Origin: PALSA-1335 sp965231025
Lineage (GTDB): Bacteria; Patescibacteriota; Gracilibacteria; UBA1369
Assembly: GCA_965231025.1 (NCBI GenBank)
Contig: OZ246407.1
Span: 496,001 to 560,000, forward strand
Direction of reading: 5' to 3'
Length of the DNA: 64,000 bases
In this document: in pieces, positions 34,371 to 43,722 of the stretch
Layout: every line of letters begins with the position of its first letter
Position numbering within the stretch: position 1 is the first letter of the stretch
Notes under the pieces: generated by a model
What the model was told of the DNA's origin: nothing
Database searches by the model: none
What the model saw: the letters and a program-made list of their open reading frames with translations, nothing else
Translations under genes and position numbers: made by a program

Positions 34371-34397
34371 CCCGGAACGGGCTGGTCTCGTTCCGGG
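34371..34397 (+). terminator. GC-rich hairpin after the 33390 gene
   Basis: CCCGGAACG (34371-34379) pairs perfectly with CGTTCCGGG (34389-34397), with a 9-base loop. No T-run follows, so it may be an RNA 3'-end stabiliser rather than a full intrinsic terminator. The stretch to 34641 shows no gene I can support. Confidence 0.5.
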
Positions 34398-34641
34398 TCG
34401 AGTGACACCTCACCCATCAACATCAACAGTACCCCGCGGCTCTCATAGCCAAGGGGGAATAATAACTTTTCGCCCAACGTCCAGGAGGATGGAGGATAGT
34501 TTCGCTTCTACGCGGAACAAGAACCCACGTGTGGTTCCGGCCCGATTTCGCGGCCGTCCTCCTCCTCTTTGGACCAAGGGATTGAACTTCTGCGAGTTTC
34601 TCTCTTACTACTGCTTCACGGCGGTTTTTTTGTATGTCCGT

Positions 34642-35595
34642 TTAAAATCCCGTTCCGAAATTATCCTCGAACCTTATTTTGAACTCTTCCATCGTAAACC
34701 GGTGATTTTGCGTTCCCTCTTTTTCCAGGACATACGTGGCGGTAAGCGCTCCGATCTGACAGCCTTTCTCAACACCCAGTCCCTGCTGAAGCCCGTACAA
34801 AAGCCCCGCGCGGAACGCGTCCCCGCAGCCGGTGGGATCAGCCACGACACCGGGTTTCACGGATTTGATAAAAAATGTTCCTTCCTTGCTCACCACGGAG
34901 GAGCCTCTTTCGCCGTGCGTTTCAATAAAGGTCGGGACCATTTTCATGAGCCCCTCGCGCGTGACGCCGAATTTTTTTGAGAGCAGGTCCGCTTCGTACT
35001 CGTTCACGATCAGCACGCTCGCGCCTTCGATGGCAACCTGCAAAACGGCATCGGTCATATTGGATATCTGCTGGGACGGATCAAAAATATATTTCAATTC
35101 AAGCTCCCGGCATTCCTGGGCAAGGCGCGCCATTCTCCGCGGATCGTCGGGGGAGATCATCACCCAGTCCAGGGAATGGTACCGGTACTCGCGCATGCCC
35201 ACGGCAAGCGGTGCGGCAAGCATCGCCCCGCCGTGAAAAATCTGGATCTGGTTCTGTTCCCGGTCCGTGAGAATATAGGCGGACGCGGTGAAATCGTTGG
35301 GAAGTTTGGTCAGCGTGGAAATATCAATCCCGTTTTTTTTCATCCACTTGGCGTAGTCCCCGAAATCACTTCCCACGAGCCCGACAACCAGCGGATCGAT
35401 TCCGAAAAGTTTTAAATTATAGGCGATGTTTCCGGCACAGCCGCCAAAGTGAACGCTCTTTTTGGAAACGGTAAAGCCCACGCTCAGGTGATCGAGCTTT
35501 TCGGGCAAAATGGCCTCCTTCAAAAGGCCGTCGTACTCCATAAGGTAATCGTACGCCCATGACCCCGAAACTAAAATCCGCGCAGCTGAAGCCAT
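34642..35595 (-). CDS. PfkB/ribokinase-family sugar or nucleoside kinase
   Basis: The 317-residue protein starts with ILVSGSWAYDYL, has the GGCAGNIAYNL substrate-binding signature (about 51-61) and the ATP/anion-hole motif DPTGCGDAFRAGLLYGL (about 254-270) with the catalytic aspartate in GCGD. Closest in flavour are adenosine/ribokinase-like members; the substrate cannot be told from sequence. It precedes no operon partner on its strand except the rfb genes 21 bases upstream, so co-expression with the sugar-nucleotide genes is possible. Confidence 0.88.
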   Translation of the reverse strand: MASAARILVSGSWAYDYLMEYDGLLKEAILPEKLDHLSVGFTVSKKSVHFGGCAGNIAYNLKLFGIDPLVVGLVGSDFGDYAKWMKKNGIDISTLTKLPNDFTASAYILTDREQNQIQIFHGGAMLAAPLAVGMREYRYHSLDWVMISPDDPRRMARLAQECRELELKYIFDPSQQISNMTDAVLQVAIEGASVLIVNEYEADLLSKKFGVTREGLMKMVPTFIETHGERGSSVVSKEGTFFIKSVKPGVVADPTGCGDAFRAGLLYGLQQGLGVEKGCQIGALTATYVLEKEGTQNHRFTMEEFKIRFEDNFGTGF

Positions 35596-35616
35596 AGAGC
35601 AAAAATAAGACGCCTT

Positions 35617-36387
35617 CTACTCTAGCATCTCGTGCTCACGCTGTAAAATCTCTTCCGGGTTCAGACCGGCACGAATCAGCTCGATGTGCCGGGCAACGCG
35701 GTTGGCGCGGTAAAGACTTTCAAAAGTTCCCGCATCAGTCCAGTTGCCTTCAACAACCGTGGCCTTCATCAAACCGTTCTGAATGTAATGGTTGTTCACG
35801 TCGGTAATTTCGAGTTCGCCGCGTCCGGAAGGCTGAAGTTTTTTAATAATGTCGAAAACACCCTTGTCGTAGAGATAAAACCCGGTAACGGCCAGATTCG
35901 TTTTGGGGTGCTCCGGTTTCTCTTCAATATTCACGATTTTGTCACCATCGAGCTCGGCAACCCCGAAACGGGAAGCGTCTTTGGTCTGTTTGAGGAAGAC
36001 CCGTGCCCCTCCCTGCTGCTTGAACTCTTCGATATCTTTTTTAAAATTATCCTCAAAAATATTGTCGCCAAGAATCACAGCCACATTCTGTCCGTTCGCA
36101 AAATCATCGGCAAGTCCGAGCGCCTGGGCGATACCGCCGGCGTCATCCTGGATTTCATAGGTGAGAGAGCAGCCAAAATTGCGGCCGGAACCGAGCAGCT
36201 TCAAAAAACCTCCCGCGTACTCGCGGCCGGTAACCACCAGAATATCTTTAATGCCCGCGTCGATCAACGTCAGGAGCGGATACAAAATCATCGGCTTGTT
36301 GTAGACCGGAAGAAGATGCTTATTCGTGATGTCGGTGAGGGGATTGAGCCTGCGCCCGTTCCCGCCTGCGAGGAGAACTCCTTTCAT
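35617..36387 (-). CDS. rfbA: Glucose-1-phosphate thymidylyltransferase-type nucleotidyltransferase
   Basis: The enzyme makes dTDP-glucose from dTTP and glucose-1-phosphate, the first step of dTDP-sugar synthesis. The 256-residue protein has MKGVLLAGGNGRRLNPLT with the nucleotide-binding Gly-rich loop, LPVYNKPMI, ILGDNIFED with the metal aspartate, EEKPEHPKTN and GNWTDAGTFESL. It is shorter than E. coli RmlA (about 290), lacking the C-terminal helices. It overlaps rfbD by four bases and is translated with it. Confidence 0.88.
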   Translation of the reverse strand: MKGVLLAGGNGRRLNPLTDITNKHLLPVYNKPMILYPLLTLIDAGIKDILVVTGREYAGGFLKLLGSGRNFGCSLTYEIQDDAGGIAQALGLADDFANGQNVAVILGDNIFEDNFKKDIEEFKQQGGARVFLKQTKDASRFGVAELDGDKIVNIEEKPEHPKTNLAVTGFYLYDKGVFDIIKKLQPSGRGELEITDVNNHYIQNGLMKATVVEGNWTDAGTFESLYRANRVARHIELIRAGLNPEEILQREHEMLE

Positions 36388-37241
36388 AGTTTGTCGGATA
36401 AATATTCAGCCAGGGCTTCCTTCCATGGCCTGAGCGGAGGAAGCTTGGTGTTGATGAGTGAGGAGTATTGGGGCCTTTTTGCCGGCCGGACAAACTCCTG
36501 GGATGTGCATGGTAACACATTTACAGGGCTCTTGTACAGCCCGAAAATGGCCTTGGCGAAGTCATACCAGGTGGTCTCCTCTTCGTTGGTCACATGGTAA
36601 ATCCCTGAAGGATATTCATGCGTGTCCAGCAGGAATTTTACCTGTCTGGCCAGGTCCAGGGTGTAGGTCGGTTTTCCGTGCTGGTCGTTCACCACATTGA
36701 TCTCCTTATGGTCCTTGCTGAAGTTGATCATCGTATCCACAAAATTCTTCCCGTGTTTGCCAAACAGCCACGAAGTCCGGATCAAAAAATATTTCCCCTC
36801 GGGTTCATACATGTCCTGCTGCGCCTCCATCTCTTCGACCAGAAGTTTCTCGCCAAGTTCCTTGGAACTGCCGTAGGCGTTGAGGGCCTTCGTGGGGTCC
36901 TCCTCTTTGTACCCGTCAACCTTTTTCCCGTCGAAAACATAGTCCGTGCTGAAATGGACGAGGGTCGCCCCGATTTCACGGGAAGCCTTGGCCAGAATAC
37001 CCACGGCGTATCCGTTCACCTCGTTCGCCTTTTCCTGTTCCTTTTCCGCAAGATCCACGTTGGTGTACCCCGTGGCGTTGATCACCACGTCGGGCTGGAT
37101 CGTCATGAACTCCTCAAAAACCCGCTCCTGCTCCGTGATATCAAGATCGGCCGAACCGAGCGCAATGACATCGTCCTTCGAAAAAACTTTCAGAAGGTCG
37201 TGACCGAGCATGCCGTTTTTTCCCAATATCAGAACCCGCAT
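36384..37241 (-). CDS. rfbD: dTDP-4-dehydrorhamnose reductase
   Basis: The NAD(P)-dependent short-chain reductase performs the last step to dTDP-L-rhamnose. The 285-residue protein shows the Rossmann motif GKNGMLGHDL, the NATGYTNVDLAEKE segment, HFSTDYVFDG and the catalytic YGSSK. It directly precedes rfbA with an ATGA overlap. No rfbC epimerase lies in the window, so either it is elsewhere or the pathway ends in another 6-deoxysugar. Confidence 0.92.
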   Translation of the reverse strand: MRVLILGKNGMLGHDLLKVFSKDDVIALGSADLDITEQERVFEEFMTIQPDVVINATGYTNVDLAEKEQEKANEVNGYAVGILAKASREIGATLVHFSTDYVFDGKKVDGYKEEDPTKALNAYGSSKELGEKLLVEEMEAQQDMYEPEGKYFLIRTSWLFGKHGKNFVDTMINFSKDHKEINVVNDQHGKPTYTLDLARQVKFLLDTHEYPSGIYHVTNEEETTWYDFAKAIFGLYKSPVNVLPCTSQEFVRPAKRPQYSSLINTKLPPLRPWKEALAEYLSDKL

Positions 37242-37256
37242 GTGTGTTGGGTTACA

Positions 37257-39077
37257 TTATCCGCACTGGCAGTTTTCACAATTCCCGCAATCTTCGTACA
37301 CCCATTCGATGATCTCTTTGGGGGCCATTTCATATTTCACCAGCTTGCCATCTTTTTCGCTGCGCATTTTCCATTCCACACTTTTCTCCTTCAGCGTTCT
37401 GCTGCTGACGACGATGCGGAGCGGGATGCCGACAAGATCGGCGTCGTTGAATTTTTTGCCGGCGGATTCGTCGCGGTCGTCGTAGAGAACCTCCACGCCT
37501 TCGTGCATGAGGACTTCGTAAATATCCTCGGCGGATTTTTTGACTTCGGGATCTTTTTCGGCGCCGAGCGCGATGAGATGCACCAGGAACGGAGCGACGG
37601 ATTTTGGCCAGATGATGCCCTTGTCGTCATGGCTCGCTTCGACGATCGTTCCCACCATGCGGGTCGTGCCGATGCCGTAGCATCCCATGACCGCCAGTTT
37701 TCTTTTCCCCTTTTCGTCGGTGAAGTTCACGTCGAACGCTTCGGAATATTTGGTGCCGAGTTTGAAAATATTGCCGGCTTCAATAGCCTTCACTTCCTCA
37801 AGTTTGGAGCCGCATTTGGCGCAGCCGAATCCGACCTTGATGGAAACGAGATCAGTAAAATCTTCGATGGTGAAATCCGTTCCCAGGTTCGCGTTCACCA
37901 GGTCCATGTGCATTTTATTGGCCCCGGTCACAAAGTTTTTCACGGCCTTGATGGAATGGTCGGCGATGAATGGAAGAGCAACTTTGCCGTGTTTATCCTC
38001 CTTCACGCCCTTTTCGTCGGCGCCCACTTCGGCCGCGTGCTTCACGCCGCCTTTGACGTGCGGCAGACCAACCGGAGAGATAAAGCCCGGCACGAGCCCG
38101 ATCGCTTCCATTTCATCTTTGCCGGCGGGATGAACCTCCTGGCCCACGTATTTGGAAAGTTTGTGTTCGTTCACCATCAGGTCGCCGCGGATGCACACGC
38201 CGATGAGGCCGCCGTTCTGCAGTTTGTACACCACGGTCTTGAGCACTTTTGAGTCGGGGACGCCGTGGGCTTTGCCGCTCTCTTCAATCGATGGACCACG
38301 AACGGCCTTCACCTCTTTCATCGGGAGTTCCTTCTCTTCAGGGTCGTGGGGGTTATGGACTTTACCCTCGGCAATTTCAAGGTTCTGGGCGATGTTGCAC
38401 TTTCCGCACACCAGAATGGTATCTTCACCAGCGGGGGTCACCACGGAAAACTCATGGGAAATTTTGTCGGAAAAAATACCGCCGGAAGCCTCCACGACGT
38501 ACGCTTTGACCCCGCAGCGTTCATAGACGTTCAAATACGCCTGTTTGACCCTTTCGTAATACTGGTCCAGGTCGGCGTCATCCGTGTGGAAGCTGTACAT
38601 GTCCTTCATGCCGAACTCGCGGCCGCGCAAAATACCGGACTTGGCACGGGGTTCATTGCGGAACTTGGTCTGGAACTGGTACGCGCAGAGCGGGAGGTCT
38701 TTGTAGGACTGGATGAATTTCTTGGCGAGCGGAGTCACTGCCTCTTCGTGCGAAGGGGCAAAGACAAAGTCCTTATCGCCGGCGCCCTTGGTGCGGTACA
38801 AAATGGCGTCCGCCGTTTTATCGCGCCCGGTCTGCTGCCAGAGCTCGATCGGGTGAAGCGCCGGCATGGCGATCTCCTGGCCCTCCACGGCGTTCATCTC
38901 CTCACGGATAATCTGAACGATTTTATCCAAAACCTTTTTTCCGAGCGGCAAAAAATTATAAATCCCCGCGGCCATCTTATCCACAAACCCGCCCTGGGTC
39001 AGATACTTGGCATTCACCGAATCGGCATCATGGGGAACCGTCATCGTGGTCCTCCCGAAAAACTTGGAATAACGCAT
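37257..39077 (-). CDS. proS: Prolyl-tRNA synthetase (bacterial type)
   Basis: The 606-residue protein is a class II synthetase: motif 2 in KFRNEPRAKSGILRGREF, the editing/insertion domain in the middle (SKVLKTVVYKL onward), motif 3 in GCYGIGTTRMVG and an anticodon-binding C-terminal domain. It ends with the Cys-rich CGNCENCQCG, which with CGKC and CAKCG upstream may bind zinc; this is unusual but seen in some ProS forms. I chose the ATG at 39077; the longer frame to 39410 crosses the divergent HEAT gene and its promoter. Confidence 0.95.
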   Translation of the reverse strand: MRYSKFFGRTTMTVPHDADSVNAKYLTQGGFVDKMAAGIYNFLPLGKKVLDKIVQIIREEMNAVEGQEIAMPALHPIELWQQTGRDKTADAILYRTKGAGDKDFVFAPSHEEAVTPLAKKFIQSYKDLPLCAYQFQTKFRNEPRAKSGILRGREFGMKDMYSFHTDDADLDQYYERVKQAYLNVYERCGVKAYVVEASGGIFSDKISHEFSVVTPAGEDTILVCGKCNIAQNLEIAEGKVHNPHDPEEKELPMKEVKAVRGPSIEESGKAHGVPDSKVLKTVVYKLQNGGLIGVCIRGDLMVNEHKLSKYVGQEVHPAGKDEMEAIGLVPGFISPVGLPHVKGGVKHAAEVGADEKGVKEDKHGKVALPFIADHSIKAVKNFVTGANKMHMDLVNANLGTDFTIEDFTDLVSIKVGFGCAKCGSKLEEVKAIEAGNIFKLGTKYSEAFDVNFTDEKGKRKLAVMGCYGIGTTRMVGTIVEASHDDKGIIWPKSVAPFLVHLIALGAEKDPEVKKSAEDIYEVLMHEGVEVLYDDRDESAGKKFNDADLVGIPLRIVVSSRTLKEKSVEWKMRSEKDGKLVKYEMAPKEIIEWVYEDCGNCENCQCG

Positions 39078-39144
39078 AAAAAAAGCACGTGAAAAAGTCG
39101 CAAAAATCATAGCACAGACCCCTGGAACATGCGAAACGGCACAG

Positions 39145-39173
39145 TGGACGAAAGTACAATAATATTGTATAAT
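39145..39173 (+). promoter_or_regulatory. Promoter of the HEAT-repeat gene
   Basis: TGGACG (39145-39150) and a perfect TATAAT (39168-39173) are 17 bases apart. The leader is 22 bases. Confidence 0.65.
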
Positions 39174-39195
39174 AAAAAGATAATAACGAACACCG

Positions 39196-42100
39196 ATGCG
39201 CATCCATGACGAAGACTTCGATAAATATGTTGGGCAGGTACAGGATCCTGCTAAAAAAGCCGAACTTGAAGCGCACAAAGAAGAAGTAATGTCCCTGAGA
39301 AAAGGGAAGCTTCTCCACCCGGACGAAATTGAAGACGAAGAGATAAGAAACCTTGTGAAAGTGCACAGGGGCCGCTTCATGGATTTTCTCTCCCTGAGCA
39401 ACGTCATCAATCAGTTTTCGAAAGCTGTTGATGAAATCGGACCGACCCTGGAAGATCCGAAAGTTCTTGATCCTCTGAAGGCGGCGCTGGAAAAGTTTGA
39501 TCACAGCGACCAGAGCCTGCAGAATTTCCAGGAAGTCCTCGTCAACAGTGATTTGCTCCCGTTCTTTTATCGGATTCTTGAAAACGCCAGAGAGGACAAA
39601 AGTTTCCGGAAAAAGAAATTTCAAGAATCGATTGGAATGCTCATCGGAATGTCTGCCAAAAAGGACAACCCGGAAGCAGTTGATAAACTTATAGAGGCCC
39701 TGGACGGACCGGCACAGGTGGGGGCGGCCATGGGTCTGGCGGAAATCGTCGATCCAAAATCAATAGACCCTTTGATCCGGTATGTGCGGCAGAAGAAATA
39801 CAGAGTCCGGAATGAAATAATGTTTGCCCTTGGAAAATTTCAGGATGAACGGGTTACGGCCCTGCTTATTGAATGCCTCGATATGATGAAAGATGAGGTA
39901 CTCCTGCGGTACGTTGTGATGGCCCTCGGAAAGTCACGCAAACCGGCAGCCATCGACGCACTGCTGAATAAAGCGATTGCTGAAGATACCAAGAGTGATC
40001 TGAGGGGAGCCTACATAAGGGAGCTGGGCAAAATGGGAGAGATACGGACTTTTCACCCCCTGGTTCAGGAGTTAAGCAAACATCCGGAAAAGTTCTCAGG
40101 GATGGGCTACACTATTATGGAAGCGATAGAAAAAATGCTGCCGCAAATCGAACAACTTTCCGCCGAAGAGTTTATTACATTGCTGAAGCAGGGACGAACA
40201 CAGACCCGGATGGAGGAGTCTCACAGGGAGTTCGTCAAAAGGCTTCCGGATAAACAGAAAAGGGCCAATCTCCTCAAAGAGGGACTGGAAAGCGGGGACT
40301 GGAAAGCTGAACACGCGGTTCTGGATTTCCTCGATGAAAATTCCGAAATAGCAAAGGAGTGTTATACGGTCTGTTTGCCGTCCCTCAAAACATTGCTGGT
40401 CGAAAGGAAATCGGAAGTAGCGTTCAAGATCATGGCCGCTCAGGGGGAAGTTGAGCTTCTCATCAGGTTATGCCCCAAATATCACAGTGAATATACGTTT
40501 TCGGAACTCATGGACGAATTGATCGGGGCTCATCAGGAACAAGCCCTGCCTGTACTGGAAGAGATGCTCTACGAAGAAAATTCACAAACGTTTGCGTGGA
40601 TGAAACTCAGGAAGATACGCTCGGAAACGGTGGAAAATATTTTCATGAGGGTCATTGAAAAGAGTCAGGAGCAACCGGCCGCTGATAAAGCACTGCAGAC
40701 GGTGATCTCCTACGCGTTGGATTATCTGACGGAAGTAAAAAGCACAAAAGCCATCCCGTATCTTTTTCAAAAAATTACCGATATCAATACCCCCGCCACG
40801 GAAAGCGGTCCGGCACATCAGTGCCTCCGAAGCATAGGAGGCGAAAATGTCGTCAAAACAGTCGTTAAATTTTTAGAGAGTAGCCACGATGACGATAAAA
40901 CCGATTGGGGAACGGTGCTGGATCTTGCGACAGAACTGCCGGATGAGAGGCTGATCAAACCCCTCATCCATTGTTATTTTTCCCACACCCATTACGAAGT
41001 ACGTTACAAGGTCATTTCAGCACTAGGAAAACTTGGTGGAACGGGCCTCAAAGACAAAGTAATCGGAGAGATGCAGGAACTGATGAAGGAACTTAAGCCC
41101 GACGGCATAACACTGGCGGCATCGGTGTATCAGGAAATCAGAGATCCTCAAACAATAGAGCCTCTTATGGATACCCTTGCCCGGGTTTGTGATATGGCAG
41201 AGTTCGACTCATCAAGGCCGAAAGAAAAAGTCGTTCAGGCACTCATAAACATCGGACCCGAAGTGCTGGATTCGATACAAAAAAAACTGGAGGCGTCAAA
41301 AAATGGGGAAAATGCTGAAATGAGGCTGCGCCTGCTGGATGTGGTTGCCAACAGTTTTTCGATGGACAGGCAAAAAGCGGACGAGATAACCATCTCCCTG
41401 ATCGACGATACGAACCGCGAAGTCCAGGCAAAAGCCATCGAATCCGCAGCCAGGTGGAAAATGGAGGGGGCGGTTGAAAAACTTCTCAAAATAGTCGGGG
41501 AAACGAAGGAAGATTTCAGCAATGAGGCAATAAGCAAAAGGGGGCAGGCCGTACAAGCGCTTGGAATGATCGGAGGGGACAGGGCGACCGACGAACTGAT
41601 CAGCCAATGCAAGAGCGACGAGTGGGACAGCATACACAAGTCGACGAAACTTAACGCGCTGGCGGCCACAAAAAACGCCAAAGCAATCCCGGTACTCTTC
41701 GAGGAAGGGAAAATCAGAGATAGCATGAAGATTATCGGTCTTACCAAGGCGGAACCAAAGGACGACAAAATCAGGCGGATGGCGAAAATTCACGAACACA
41801 TGGAAAAATTCAGCGATGAGATCGCAGAATATCTGCCGTTCAATCAGGAGGATAACATCACTTTTTGCGAACGAATCGTTGGAGGTTATTCCAAACGTGC
41901 GGCGGGAATTTTTGAAGGGGTGATCGAGTGTCTGAAAAAAGGCGTCCTCACCAACGGGAACAAAAACGAACTGTGGCAGTACCTGGACCATTTAAGAGTC
42001 GTAACCCCGGCGCTGGTGCGGGCATATCTTGAGGCTTCAAACAAGAACGAGTTTTTTGCCGACGTTGAGGCGCTGACAACGGGCATCATCAACCCGGGGC

Positions 42101-43695
42101 CGGACAAACCGGAGATCAAAAATCATCCGCTCTATCAGGAAATCCTCAAAACCATCTACCAGAACAACTCCGGAAGCTGGACGAATTATGAGCGGAACAG
42201 GCAGTTCACAGACCGGACAGGTGACCTCAGTGACTACGTCCTGGAAGACAGGTACGTGCTGGATCTGGGAGCCTCCACCGACCTGGTCGTGAAAGAGGGC
42301 CAGACGCTGGATATCCAAAAGCTCGACCCGATCAAGGCAAGATTTTACGGTTGGAGCAACGTATGGGCGGAAATGGGATACGACAAAGAAAAAATGCTGG
42401 AGGACATCGGGAAAAAGATCGATGAAACGTTTGAAAAAATCAAAGGCGAACCGTGGGCGGAGGGTGCCGGCAACATGGAACAGAAACTTTTTGCCATCGT
42501 CGCCGAATCCATCATCTCGGGAAAAATGGTGGATGAGGTGAAAAATTTGCTCATCGGATACCAGTTCGCAAAGTACGAGGACATCCGGGCGTACATTCAG
42601 GGGACGACCGACCGGGTCTCTAACGCCAGAAACAAAGATTACGCGTATCTGGGAGAACTGCACACGTTCTTTGCCGACCAGATCAAGGAAATATCCCGCA
42701 AGATGCTCGGCGAGGCGGATAAAGACCAGTGGATGACCAGGGTCCTACCGACGATTTTCAAAAAACTCCGGGCGAAAGAGATGGACGAGGAAAAACAGGA
42801 GGCGCTGAACCGCATGAACCCCAAAAAAGAGGCCGACATGAAATCTTTCCGCAAACAGATCAGCGGGGTTCTCAAAGGGAAAAAATGGGGCGTGGCCAAG
42901 AAAATGATACTCGCCAAACGCCAGAGAATCGCCAAAATCGCGGCAGCCGCCGGAAACCCTAAATATACGGACCCAAGCCGGATCCGGCTTAGCAGCATCA
43001 CACTGGAAGAGCTGCTGAATGCCGAGGAAAACATCAGTCTGGGCAAATACAATCCCGAAACCTTTTCCAAATACATGGCCCAGAAACTCATGGACACCTT
43101 TGAAGAAGAGCTCGATCAGATTGAAGGGGAACTTTCGAAATTCGAGTCAAAAGAAAGCAAAGGCAAACAGGTAAAGAAACTCAACGCCTATATCACCAAA
43201 AACTCCGCGAGCGGGAACGCCCGAATGGTCGGAGGGGTGTGCGTGTCCGGAGACATGGATCAATGGAACGACCCGCACTTTCTCCAGATGGTTTTCCATG
43301 ATCCGGAGGATAACACCTGTAAAGGGTTGGTATTAATGCATGTTTGGGAACAGGACGGGAAGAAATACCTCGTCGCTTCCTTAAACCCGAGCAGCACGTA
43401 CCTGTACGGAGTGGACGAGAAAAGTCTTTTTGAACAAATCTGCGTGCAGCTCACGGACTTTGCCTCTGCAAACGGAATAAGCGGCGTCGGATTTTCAACA
43501 AACGGGCAGATCCGCACCAACAGAACCGGCGGCGAATTCGAGGGGGCCATGAACAAACGAATTGCCGAAGCAAAAGAAAAGCATCAGCAAAAAGCCAATC
43601 TTTTATTTAAAGAAAAACAGAAATTTTCAACCAGGCCGCAGTATGAAGTCGACAACGTAGATTTGATTTGGATTGCGGGCGATGAAGTGGCATAA
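39196..43695 (+). CDS. Giant HEAT-repeat protein
   Basis: The 1499-residue protein is unusually large for this type of genome. PBS-lyase/HEAT-like helical repeats are clear at about 165-310 (GLAEIVDPKSIDPLIRYV, ALGKFQDERVTALLIECL, ALGKSRKPAAIDALLNKA), about 570-660 and about 690-830. A helical middle and a mixed alpha/beta C-terminal domain (about 1330-1480, with FHDPEDNTCKGLVLMHVW and YLVASLNPSS) follow; I do not recognise the latter. No signal peptide or membrane helix is present, so it is a cytoplasmic scaffold or a large enzyme. It has its own promoter and is divergent from proS. Confidence 0.85.
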   Translation: MRIHDEDFDKYVGQVQDPAKKAELEAHKEEVMSLRKGKLLHPDEIEDEEIRNLVKVHRGRFMDFLSLSNVINQFSKAVDEIGPTLEDPKVLDPLKAALEKFDHSDQSLQNFQEVLVNSDLLPFFYRILENAREDKSFRKKKFQESIGMLIGMSAKKDNPEAVDKLIEALDGPAQVGAAMGLAEIVDPKSIDPLIRYVRQKKYRVRNEIMFALGKFQDERVTALLIECLDMMKDEVLLRYVVMALGKSRKPAAIDALLNKAIAEDTKSDLRGAYIRELGKMGEIRTFHPLVQELSKHPEKFSGMGYTIMEAIEKMLPQIEQLSAEEFITLLKQGRTQTRMEESHREFVKRLPDKQKRANLLKEGLESGDWKAEHAVLDFLDENSEIAKECYTVCLPSLKTLLVERKSEVAFKIMAAQGEVELLIRLCPKYHSEYTFSELMDELIGAHQEQALPVLEEMLYEENSQTFAWMKLRKIRSETVENIFMRVIEKSQEQPAADKALQTVISYALDYLTEVKSTKAIPYLFQKITDINTPATESGPAHQCLRSIGGENVVKTVVKFLESSHDDDKTDWGTVLDLATELPDERLIKPLIHCYFSHTHYEVRYKVISALGKLGGTGLKDKVIGEMQELMKELKPDGITLAASVYQEIRDPQTIEPLMDTLARVCDMAEFDSSRPKEKVVQALINIGPEVLDSIQKKLEASKNGENAEMRLRLLDVVANSFSMDRQKADEITISLIDDTNREVQAKAIESAARWKMEGAVEKLLKIVGETKEDFSNEAISKRGQAVQALGMIGGDRATDELISQCKSDEWDSIHKSTKLNALAATKNAKAIPVLFEEGKIRDSMKIIGLTKAEPKDDKIRRMAKIHEHMEKFSDEIAEYLPFNQEDNITFCERIVGGYSKRAAGIFEGVIECLKKGVLTNGNKNELWQYLDHLRVVTPALVRAYLEASNKNEFFADVEALTTGIINPGPDKPEIKNHPLYQEILKTIYQNNSGSWTNYERNRQFTDRTGDLSDYVLEDRYVLDLGASTDLVVKEGQTLDIQKLDPIKARFYGWSNVWAEMGYDKEKMLEDIGKKIDETFEKIKGEPWAEGAGNMEQKLFAIVAESIISGKMVDEVKNLLIGYQFAKYEDIRAYIQGTTDRVSNARNKDYAYLGELHTFFADQIKEISRKMLGEADKDQWMTRVLPTIFKKLRAKEMDEEKQEALNRMNPKKEADMKSFRKQISGVLKGKKWGVAKKMILAKRQRIAKIAAAAGNPKYTDPSRIRLSSITLEELLNAEENISLGKYNPETFSKYMAQKLMDTFEEELDQIEGELSKFESKESKGKQVKKLNAYITKNSASGNARMVGGVCVSGDMDQWNDPHFLQMVFHDPEDNTCKGLVLMHVWEQDGKKYLVASLNPSSTYLYGVDEKSLFEQICVQLTDFASANGISGVGFSTNGQIRTNRTGGEFEGAMNKRIAEAKEKHQQKANLLFKEKQKFSTRPQYEVDNVDLIWIAGDEVA

Positions 43696-43722
43696 TAAGG
43701 AACCACTTCATATCCACCCTTC

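Noticed and set aside
27235..34397. Assembly contamination as the explanation of the GC-rich block
   Set aside because: Not excluded, but disfavoured: promoters are AT-rich and native-looking, a native-composition paralogue lies inside the block, and a similar unit occurs separately at 7-8.3 kb.
34072..34980. 302-codon plus-strand frame after the 33390 gene
   Set aside because: It is out of frame with the lipoprotein gene, Ser/Arg-rich from GC bias, and its end lies antisense to the sugar-kinase gene.
39078..39410. N-terminal extension of proS
   Set aside because: It would overlap the start and promoter of the divergent HEAT gene, and the extra residues do not resemble ProS.
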